Source: Motacilla alba alba (taxonomy: Eukaryota > Chordata > Aves > Passeriformes > Motacillidae). From it: a DNA stretch of 64,000 bases. The notes beneath the pieces are model-generated. The model searched no databases, was not told the DNA's origin, and was given only the letters and a program-made list of their open reading frames with translations. How positions within the stretch are numbered: the stretch's first letter is position 1; each line of letters begins with the position of its first letter. Positions 27,201 to 36,639 of this stretch are shown here, in pieces. The stretch is from assembly GCF_015832195.1 (NCBI RefSeq), contig NC_052018.1:63859666-63923665 (forward strand). Direction: 5' to 3'. Both the position numbers and the translations under genes were made by a program.

Positions 27201-29194
27201 TCTTTCTTCAATCAGCAGGATTAACTTTATCTGCTGATGATATTTTCATCATTGCAGTATTAAAATAGAGATTTAGTCAATCTTTTATGCATTAGCAAGT
27301 ATTTTTAAATAGTTTATGTCTTTTTGGCTGGGGAAAAATAAATCACAATGTGATCTAGCTAGACTTTCTCTGGAACTGGAAATATTTAGTTACACCCTGA
27401 ATTGCAATAGAAAAAGCATATTGCTAAAAGATTAAGCACAAACACACCTCTGGCAGCTATAATACAGATGTTATTATTACAGACTGAGATTTCATTGTCA
27501 ACAGGAAGAAAAGAGATACAGCCTACCCATACCTGCTGTGTTTGCTGCTGGATTTCATTGAGAGCTTAATTTGAAGTTATTTACAAATAGGAAGTGCTGT
27601 TAACTCAAAAAGGATAAACACTGTGAAACTGGGAAGGTCAGCACTTTGCAGAGCATGGCCGGACTTCTGCATTTCTACAGATAAATCCATCTGCTATGCA
27701 AAGAAGGCAAGCATAAAGGAGGAGCTTTAGGGCTAGAAATTTTCAGGAGGATGCATTTGTGACCCTTCCCTTCTCCAAAGCTTCAGGGAGTAGAACATGA
27801 TGCCCTGGGAGCTGGCTCAATAGCGGTAGCAAATGAAGATGCACCTAGACCAGCACGATAGTAGGAAAACAGTGAAGCAGAAACCTCATTGCACTGTGAA
27901 ATGCAATCACAGGTGCCTTGGGAAGCTGGCTAAAACTGGAAATGCTCTGTCATCTATTTAGCACATGCAGATGTGGAAAATATAACAAAGCTCTGCACAT
28001 TAAAGATCATACTGTTCCTGATCCCAGCCGATGGATGGCAAGTTTCTCTTCTGGGAGGGGAGAGTGAGCTTGTATCACAGGACAGACATGTGGCAGTGAG
28101 ATAACTCAACATTGTGGATGGAAGTCAACTTAGAGTGTGCAGGGGCAAAAATAAACCAATCCTCAGAAAAAATCTTACCACTTTGAGGAGGACTCAGTGT
28201 TATCACAGTGCTCAGAGTGGAAAGGTACAGCCCCTTTGCCGAGGAGATGAGCAAAAATAAAGGTCTGATGCAACACCAAACTATCTGAACTGAGAGTTGA
28301 TTAATTAAATCATGAAAGCCCGATGACAAGAAATTCTGCTTTGATAGGTCCTCTCTGCTGAGTGCACAAAAGAAAAAGCAAGAGGAAGAAATTCTGGGGA
28401 TGAATATGTTAAATTTGACATTCATATAGACTTAGGTTTGGCCAGGCCTGATGGGGTTGAGCTACATGTTTAGTGTGAGTAATGCAGTTTGAACTTTAAT
28501 GGTGCACATTTCTGATATGACTCAAATGCACAGGAGTGCCAGTGAGCACCGCAGGCTTTCCTGCCTCCAAGCACCTGACCTGGCACCAGCCTTCAAAGAG
28601 AAGGGCTCTGCCAGGGGTTATCATTTATTGTTCTATCACAACTGCCCAAACTTCCCTTTTCTTAAAAAAGACTCTGGAAATGATGACTTTTCTTTTAGGC
28701 AAATGTAGGCTGGTCTAGACATACCCATGATTGTGAAAAAGCTATGCAATATCATCCTTTTCTTTTAGGCTGCACCTTAATAATACGTAAATTAATAATA
28801 ACGTCATCTCTTCCCACAAAAAAAAAAGAGCTTTGTCCTCATTGCAGGTAATAAGTTACAGGATAAATAAGCTGTAATCTATCATGCTGAAATGTCAGTT
28901 TGACTACTTTTGTTGTCTTTTAAGCAGCTGTGCATTCAGGACCACAGCAAAGGCTAAAACACCTAGTTCCCATTAAACTGTAGCAATCCACCAAGACATG
29001 CATCCATTTAAATGCAATGACTTTTAACAACTAGATTTGCTCAGGTGGGCATGCCTTTGTGGCATGAGGGTACCAACAGCAGAAATTTAAGGTGCATCTT
29101 TTCCCTCCAAAATGTATAAAAGGAAGTAAGAGACTATTTTTTAAACATTATCTGACCAAATTTCCATCTTATTTATTCTACAGAATATCTCATT

Positions 29195-29470
29195 CCTCAG
29201 GGACTGGTTGAACATTGGTCAGTGGTGAGCAGTTTTATTGTATTGTGCATCACTTATTTTTCTCAAGTTTTATTCCTCTCTCTCTTTTTAATTACTATTT
29301 TTATTATTATTATTATTATTACTATTACTATTATTATTATTGTTTTTGTTAGTAGTATTTTAGTTTGTTTCAGTTATTAAACTGTTCTTATCTCAACCTG
29401 TGAATTTAAATTTTTTTTTTTTCTGATTCTCCTCCCCATCACGAAGGTGTGAGTAAGTGGGAGTGCATAT
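29195..29470 (+). mobile_element. ERVL-like LTR fragment (3' half), with internal ATT repeat
   Basis: The order GGGACTGGTTGAACATTGGT, GTGCATCACTTATTTT, an ATT repeat, ATTAAACTGTTCTTATCTCA and GATTCTCCTCCCCATC follows the 3' part of a common avian LTR. The extreme end (TTAAACCACGACA) is missing. Imperfect 75-bp direct repeats flank it (29091-29165 and 29462-29535). Confidence 0.65.
29287..29342. repeat. (ATT/ACT)n microsatellite inside LTR fragment
   Basis: This is a run of ATT units with a few ACT units. A related ATT-rich stretch is part of this LTR family, so the repeat probably grew from it after insertion. Confidence 0.9.
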
Positions 29471-29535
29471 TTTCACTCCAGAACATATTAAAGGAGTAAC
29501 AGACTTATTTTTTATACTAGCTGGCCAAATCCCCA

Positions 29536-32195
29536 GCAGAACACCTGGAGTAAAGTTGCAGAAGCAAATCTAATTATTACAGCTTTACATGAATACAAAT
29601 GTTACTGGAGTTTGCAGCAAGACATTTATCCAGCATCACTGCAGTTTACACTCTTCTGTCACCAGTGTCAGGCAACAGGAAATTAAATGAGTCCCAAAAA
29701 AAGGAATGTTAGCATGTGGGATCTCTGAGCAGAAAATCTCATGCCACGCCATACTTCGTGCTGTGACCAAATTCTGCCCCATGGTGCTCAGCAGCGTATC
29801 TGGCAAAGGTCAGTAGGAAAAGCATTGTTTTCAAAGCACAAAGCACCACATGGAGTTGTGCTCCTCTTAGCAGACCCCCAGCTCACTGGCTTTGCTTTAC
29901 ATTGTAAATGAGAAGGGGATTTTGACTCCTTCTTGTCTTGTCATGACACCCAGTAGTGGCTCTTTTAAAAAGCAGTACTGGCTGGGAACTGGACTAACTC
30001 ATGATGTGCATTTCTATGAGCTCATATGAATCCCTTGACACTGAGCCACAGAGAACAAAACCTAAGATCCTCCTTCCCTGGTAATTCACCAGGGGAAATC
30101 TGAATTCCTGCCCAACACCATGTATGTGTACTAGAGCTTAACCCAAAAAAAAATGTTGTGGGGGAAAAAAACAGCCAAACTAGTAACAAGAATCATCATT
30201 GCTGTCAGAGATGAGGGGTGATGGGAGGGAGGGAAGTTTGCATTCATAACATTCACTTTAGTGAGGCTGGAGGAGGGGGGCAGTCTGGATAGCATGCTGT
30301 AGATTGTCTTTCAGTATTAGACAGAGGGAATTTTTTTGAAAATTAAGATTAGTACAAAAAGAAATCATCATAAAACTCCCAAGCAAAATTACCTGCTCTT
30401 ATTTTAGTTTGTCTTTGGTGGATGGTACAATAGGGTTTTTTTTAGTCAAGATATATGTATATATACCTAGAAGCATTTTTCCGATTGACATTCATCTTGA
30501 CAAATGGAGATACAAACACGTGCGGCTGACCAGGTTTCCTACAGCAGCTGTTTGGTGGAAAAAGGCTGCAAGAGCCCTTGGCAAGGGTGCTGGGCTGCCT
30601 GAGAGGCAGTGGGTGGACAGCCATGGCTCTGACCAGACATCAGCTGCAGGCAGCTGCTGTAACCTGGGCAGACTCATCGAGCTGGCTTCACCACAGCTTG
30701 AGGAGTGATAACCACAGCTTGAAGAGTGATAACATTTGTGTAGGTGCAGGACTGGCCTGTGAGGTATATACGTGTGTCCTACTGCATTGAACAGCTAGAT
30801 GAATAGCCCACCTGAGAGCCAGAGGCAGTCTTCTCCAAAATAACCATGGATGATCAAGGAAAGGGGAGTTATGAAGCAGCAATTAAATTAATTAAATTAT
30901 GAAATAAATTATTATATTCATTATTTTGAAACTCATTATTATGAAACTCAATTAAACGCCTCATCTTTCTTACTATTCAGGTAGAACAGCCCTTCTGAGC
31001 CAGGCAGGGTTGATGCTAAGGGTATTTATCACTGGTGTGGGAGAAGGGATCAGCACAGGAATGACTGAACAAATTTAGTTTAGTCCATTGAATCTGCTCA
31101 CATCAGAGACAGGTTTGCTGCTCCACGTGTTAGAGGCTGGACCTGAGAAACAGAGCACTCCAATGTACTTTTAACTCCAGATTTTAAGGGATCTTTGCAG
31201 TTTAATATAATCTGAAATTATAATTTTTTGTGTTGTGGTTTTCTCTTTTGGTGATGTACATATTACACTATAATCTCCTAGTCAAGTATGCGGGATAAAA
31301 TTATGTAGCCACTGCTCCCCTGTGGCTCTCACCGGAACAAACCATGCATTATATCACCTGATGAACTTACGGGCACAAAATTATGCTCAGTATGACTTTT
31401 TTGGGGATTTATACCCAAAACACATATTCACCATCTAAACACTAGGGAAGTCTCCATGAATCCTCTCAAATCCTTCTGCCTCAGAAGTCCTTGATCACCT
31501 CTGTCAGTAAAATCTCCAGGTACTGAGGATATGTGTGGTGAGTCTGTGTCCCAGGTCCCACACTGCAGAAGCCTTCCTGCTGCCAAAGTCTCAGCAAAAC
31601 TCTCAAACAAAGCCTGGACACATGGACTGCCAGGTCTTGGTTCTACCAGGCATCCCTGCTTACTCATGGCCTCCTAAACACAGCTAGGGGTGAGCAGGGT
31701 TAGTTTATAATTTTTGTTTGGTAGGTTGACTATCCTCTTGACATAGCTGCTCAAAAGTCCCTGTTGTGCCTGCTCAGAAGAGGAGCTGAGCATCCAATAT
31801 CCCAGTCTCAGGTGGGAAAGACACCTCAGCATATCCCAAGAGCTTTGGTCTCATGATGGGGGCCTATTTTTGTGTGTTTATCCTAATCACCCTTTCTCCT
31901 ATACCTATCACTGGCAGTATAAAGGCCCTAGCTGCCAGGTAAGAGTGGCTCCACTGACTTCAGACACCTTTGAGGGATGGGGTGGTAGAGATTAGGACAG
32001 CCTGCAGCAAATGCAGGGACATCAGGATGAAAAACAGCTGGCAAAATGGCTATCAGGTCAGTAGCTCAGTGTTAGATGTTTCAATAGAACACGGTACATG
32101 CTGTTTCATGACCCCAAAAGTGTTAAGTGGCCTAATACTTCAGATCATGCCAAAGACTTGCCAGGCAGAGCATTGAAATATCAAAAGATAAATCT
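29536..32195. other. Intergenic, no gene seen
   Basis: AT-rich sequence with a 21-bp tandem duplication and an AATTAA-rich low-complexity patch near 30.88-30.96 kb. Confidence 0.6.
30691..30732. repeat. 21-bp tandem duplication, two copies
   Basis: CCACAGCTTGAGGAGTGATA starts at 30691 and is repeated from 30712 with one change (GAGG to GAAG). Nothing else is linked to it. Confidence 0.9.
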
Positions 32196-32201
32196 ATGTA
32201 C

Positions 32202-32607
32202 TGAAGGAACCCGTGGGTTTCGGGCTGTAAATCCCCCCGGCTAGCTTGGGATTTATGCCCGCACGGATCCTACATAGACGAAGTAAAGGACGAGAAGCGC
32301 TCTCTCTCCACGTGGTTCTGATGTCCTGTTTATTAGCTGGAAAGGGACATCTGCATCGTAGGGTTTCCAGGTGAAGGAGAGAGCGGGAACGCCCAACTCA
32401 AGGGACATTTATACCCGCAGAATGGGAGGCGGGGACGGAAGGCCACACCAGTGGGGAGGGGCGAAGGGAGGGGTTTCAAGGGACAAGACCACAGGTACAA
32501 GACCTCAGGTGTATCTGAGGGACACACCATCTGAGAAAAGGGGGGAAACATTTGTATAGCACAACACCCAGTGCAGTATCCGAATAACAATCTAGTGCAT
32601 CACAACA
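32202..32607 (-). mobile_element. Solo LTR of an endogenous retrovirus with 6-bp TSD (right end 32607 or 32627)
   Basis: The element begins TGAAGGAACCCGTGGG and is preceded by ATGTAC (32196-32201). ATGTAC preceded by CA occurs twice on the right, at 32608-32613 and 32628-32633, so the LTR is 406 or 426 bp long. The minus strand has AATAAA at 32334-32329, setting the orientation. The composition is GC-richer than its surroundings. It resembles a passerine ERVK-type LTR from memory. No coding part remains. Confidence 0.78.
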
Positions 32608-32852
32608 ATGTACTCTCTACACTGACAATGTACTAAGTTCTTTCTTCTTCTCTGTATCATGTTATCTGTGAACTGAGTGGTTATATCCCTGAGAAATCCA
32701 GAAACATAGATAATAGTCTGATCATCTTATATTTATCTGAAGTATCCCTTCCCCAAATAAAATGAACATGTAAGCCTGCACAGCAATCCCTTCCTGCACT
32801 ATATTACAAGGAATTCCAGTGTAATACAAGTAGTCATTAAGCCATTTGTTTC

Positions 32853-33221
32853 ATACTGGGATTGCTTAGCCTGGAGAAAAAGGGGTTTGGGAGAGACCTT
32901 ATCATGCTCTATAACTACATGAAAGGATTGTATTCAGGTGAAAGTCATCTCTTCTCCCTGATAAAAGTGACAGGACAAGAGGAAATGGCCTCAAATTGCA
33001 CCAGGGGAGTTTTAGATTAAGTAACAGGAAAAATTCCCTCACTGAAATGCTTATCAGGCATTGGAACACCCTGCCCAGGAAAATGCTTGAGTCCCCATCC
33101 CTGGGAGTGTTCAAAAAGGTGTGGATGTGGCAGCTTGGGACATGGTTTAGTGGTATGAGGTTAACAATGGGACTCAGTGATCTTGGTGATTTCTTCCAAT
33201 CTTAACAATTCTATGATTCTC
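32853..33221 (+). mobile_element. CR1 LINE 3' fragment, diverged
   Basis: Sense-strand CR1 sequence runs from GGGATTGCTTAGCCTGGAGA through GACAAGAGGAAATGGCCTCA and GGAACACCCTGCCCAGG to the terminal ATTCTATGATTCT at 33208-33220. The copy is diverged with short gaps, so it is fairly old. Frames are remnants only. Confidence 0.88.
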
Positions 33222-34904
33222 TACCAGTTTTGCCTTTCTGCTAAGGAAAAAAATCTCTGGCTGTCAAAGATACGTGTCTTAGAAAAGAGCCTTCTTTTCT
33301 AAGTGAAGTGGTCACAAAAAGGGAGACTCCAAATAAAAGTTCTCTCTTGCAGAACAGGAAGGAAAAATAGATGAACTTGAAGAGTTGTCTGGGCAAAGAG
33401 CAGAAAGCATCAAGAGGGTCAAAATCCCCTAGGGACATAAGGGAAATACCAGAGTATTTATAAAAAAAAGGCCCACTAGCTTTAATGTTCCCACACAAGT
33501 AAATCACAAGAGACAAGCTGGGCACTCATTTACATGGGAGCTTCAGAATGAGACCAGCCTCATGTGACACAAGGGTTATGAGTAATGGGCCCAGAAAACA
33601 GCAGAGAAAAATCAGTGGGATCTGGGGCATTTGATCTGGAATCCTTCCTCTCTGCAGAAGTTGCAATTAAAAGCAAGTGGAGTAAATCAGCCTCCTGATA
33701 CTGAGGGCGTGATGATGGAGGCTCTGTCTTTTCAGTGGGTGGGGGCTGGTGGCTGCTGAGAATGGATGCCATGAGCTGCCTCCACCTCCTGCTGCCTGAC
33801 TGCAGACATCCCACCCAATCTTTGCCTGTTCTTTCACCACGGAGGTGTCTGCGTGGTACAAAGTTCAGTGAATCACAGGGATGTGTGAGTTGCATGAGTT
33901 GTAAAGAAGGGGTAAGGTGGGTACTGGTCAAAAGTCAGATTTTGTAAAAGAGAATTATGCTGTAGAGATGGAGTTGGTCCAGCAGGCTCTGCTCTGGGGG
34001 GTGTAGGCTGACTTCTACCTTGTATGATCTGAAAGCAGAGGTAAGCTCTGTGAGAGCAGAGGGAGCTGGGCTATGGCTAAAAGATTTAACCAGGACAGAC
34101 AGCAACTGAGCTGAGGTCAGCCTCTTAGGAAAGTGTCCTTGACTGCACAGGGATGTTTGCAGCCTGGGCTCATATTTTTGTTTCAGGTGATGAGCAACAC
34201 CTAAAAGCCATGATAGTGTACAGTATTGCCTGTCTAGGCAGAGGTCTGAAACACCTGAGTGCCAGTACAGGAGTTACGGTGCAGAAATCCCCTGGCAAGG
34301 AGGCTGGGCTAGGCTGAGCTTGGGGTGAGAAGAAAACACTGCTTTCATGTAGTTTTTCACACAGCAGTTGGCAACTTGCTCTTCATGAACTCCTGAGCAA
34401 TTCCGATGCCAAGGCTTCCCTGCTCTCCCTGGCAGAGGGAAGGCTGTAGGCCTGGTCTGTGCCTTGGAGGCTGCACACACAGCTGTGTGGAGGCTGGGAT
34501 CACGTGCTGCCACCACCACCTCCCAGGGTGGCACTCAAGCACCATTTGTTGGGAATTCCTGAAATAACGGATGGAATAACACAGAAAGCCAAGGCAAGTC
34601 AGTGTAGCTTAGGTTTTGTTTCAGTCTGCTCCTGCACCATCCATACTCTACCACACTCATTCTTCTGGGGTTCTGAAAATACTCTGCACTCACAGGAACC
34701 AACTCCTTATGCCCAGGTCCTTCAACAGAACCAAGAGCCCTTTCTGAGAGAACACCCACTTACAGCAAATTATCTACCACCTCTTCAAAGCACTTGGCTG
34801 CATCATCTGCACCAAGGAGCAGTAACATGCTGAATGGTAGTGCTGAACAAAAAGGCTTCCTTCTGGGGGTGTCCCACCCTCAACTGTGCTCTCTCGCACA
34901 GAGA
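33222..34904. other. Intergenic DNA just downstream of TNFAIP3
   Basis: No coding exon or repeat family is seen between the CR1 copy and the predicted TNFAIP3 3' end. Frames at 33.5-34.8 kb on both strands look random. Confidence 0.6.
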
Positions 34905-34933
34905 GAAAAATAACAAATTCAATCCTTCAATAA

Positions 34934-34939
34934 TTTATT
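34934..34939 (-). terminator. TNFAIP3: Distal polyadenylation signal of TNFAIP3 (AATAAA)
   Basis: The plus strand reads TTTATT here, so the minus strand has AATAAA. It follows the AT-rich, AUUUA-bearing end of the 3' UTR, so cleavage is expected around 34.905-34.925 kb. This is the most likely main 3' end. Confidence 0.6.
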
Positions 34940-36210
34940 TCTTTATAGCAGAGAAAGTTTTTCAATCATACATTTAAGTTTGTAACTTTCAACACTAGAG
35001 TAAATATATGTAAAAAAAAAATCCTAGCTGTGCAAATTTCAAATTGCATTGTTTCAAATAATATAAATATTTTAATAAAACATAAGTTCACATTAAGGTT
35101 TGCAAAATATATAAAATTTAACAGAAATAAGTGATGAGTTATTTAATTTTTTTTCTTTTTAGAAACCGGTTTTTTTTAGTAACTAGAAAAAGATTCTAAA
35201 CTTGAGAAGCAAGTTAGAAGAGATCTCACCTCCAAAATCATAGCAGCAAAACAGATGCTGAAAACTTAAAAGGTGTAAAAGGAGAAGAGAGAAGCAGGTA
35301 ATAGGCACAGCGGTAAAGCTGAGGTTGCTAAAGAAATTACTGCAGATTGAGAAGTGGATGCATAAACTTCAGGAGTAAAATCTCAGCCCTGAAGAACTCT
35401 TGTTACTGAGCTCCCAGCTGTTTGTGTGGTAACAGAATGACATTAAGGATGACAGAAAGTGTGACAGAAAGGGGGAGGGAGGGTAGGAACAGCACACACA
35501 CACTCCTGACATTTGCAGTGCAAGAGAGACAAGAGTCCATCTCGTTTCAGAAGTGAAGACAAAGGGCTTCGGGGTTTTTCTTGTCATTTGGAGGTAATTC
35601 CTTCCACACAAGTGGGGAAATGGCAGGATACATTTTCACCATCACATGCATTTCTTCTGCAACTTCTGTCTTTCCAGCTGTCTTGGGATTTGGGAAAGTA
35701 TCTAAATGCTGGTTAGGATAAGCATGTTAAAGGAGCAGACCAGTGCTGGTCTTGTTTCTGGCTGTGGTTTGCTGAGGGCTCTGCAAGCACAGAAGTGCTT
35801 ACTGTTATCACCCTAAATGCCTGTGGGAGTTCCTGCCCTGGTGAGTTCTCTAAGAACTGCAAGGACACAGGCAAACCAAACCACGATTCTTCAGATGTCA
35901 ACTGGAAGTAGCATCAGTCTGTCCTGGGTAGTTCCATTCAGGAAGGACTTGCCTCTGACTGACGTATGCAACCATAAAAAGGTCCTGCATCTCCAACAGT
36001 ATACATGGCTCCTTGCCTGGGAGAGGGGAGGTATTAAGAAACAGACAGAACTGGGAAGTTCTTTGGATTCAAATGCTTCACACTTCCTCCTGGGAAGTCC
36101 AAGAATTAAATATGGCATTGTAGGAGCTTAGTCATGAATGAGAGCTCTGTGCAGAAGGCAATGTGACCTTCTCAGCAGTCCTTGTATGCAGTGTTTAGAG
36201 GAAGTAGAAA

Positions 36211-36216
36211 TTTATT
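36211..36216 (-). terminator. TNFAIP3: Possible proximal polyadenylation signal of TNFAIP3 (AATAAA)
   Basis: There is an exact AATAAA on the minus strand about 140 bases after the stop codon. If used, it would make a very short 3' UTR that lacks all the AUUUA pentamers. Use of this site is not shown by the sequence alone. Confidence 0.35.
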
Positions 36217-36354
36217 CCCATTCTTGGGAATAAACATGATCTGAGCAGACAGCTTATGTTTCCCCCCACCCTCCCACTCCCAGGACTGTTAAGTGTTCTG
36301 GACATAGCACCGTTTCAGGGAAGGAAGTAGTTGATACTGCTTTCTTGATCCCCA

Positions 36355-36639
36355 CTAGCCATAGATCTGTTTGAACTGGTAGCATTCATTGCAGTAGCCA
36401 TTGCACTTGGCATTGCCATAGTGGTCGCAGGCAGGGGCTCGGCAGCGTTGCTTGGGAGGCTCCTGTGCCACCGGCTCCCTGGCACTCCCTGACGGTGGCA
36501 GCTGACCAAGGCGCCGGCACTCGGGGCACAGGTCATCACTCCTGCAGGCCAGGTTGTTTCTACACGAAGCCACAGCACACTGTCTCTTCTGGGCACTCAA
36601 TGCTGCTCGCTGCGCATCTCCTCTGTGCTGCCCTGTTCT
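36355..36639 (-). CDS. TNFAIP3: TNFAIP3 exon 9, zinc fingers 6-7 and stop
   Basis: The acceptor is TTTTTCAAG|AGAACA and the frame runs to TAG at 36357-36355. It encodes finger 6 (C732-C752) and finger 7 (C777-C797), with the family-typical end [13 protein letters not shown] and FKQIYG. Finger 7 of mammalian A20 binds linear (Met1-linked) ubiquitin and recruits A20 to receptor complexes. All eight Cys ligands of the two fingers are present. Confidence 0.96.
   Translation of the reverse strand, partial: RTGQHRGDAQRAALSAQKRQCAVASCRNNLACRSDDLCPECRRLGQLPPSGSAREPVAQEPPKQRCRAPACDHYGNAKCNGYCNECYQFKQIYG

Larger units (their letters stand above)
15201..29090. other. Long intergenic stretch, no gene seen
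   Basis: About 14 kb with almost no recognisable transposon, only small simple and tandem repeats. Low transposon density may point to conserved non-coding DNA, but I cannot measure conservation. The longest frames (for example 19730-20278 minus and 26863-27237 plus) show no domain. A single GGGGATTTCC kappaB motif lies at 26974-26983. Confidence 0.55.
34915..36354 (-). other. TNFAIP3: TNFAIP3 3' UTR with AU-rich elements (3' end approximate)
   Basis: This stretch runs from the stop codon to the region just past the distal polyadenylation signal. On the mRNA strand it carries AUUUA pentamers (plus-strand positions 36107, 35814, 35703, 35064 and 35001). The last two lie in a very AT-rich 3' part, and the one at 35064 has the fuller form UAUUUAU. 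AU-rich elements are usual in short-lived inflammatory transcripts such as A20. The end point is inferred and not read from a cDNA. Confidence 0.75.

Noticed and set aside
1..34900. Search for PERP, the neighbour expected downstream of TNFAIP3 from human synteny
   Set aside because: I found none of the PERP-specific four-helix membrane segments in any frame. The gene probably lies outside the window.
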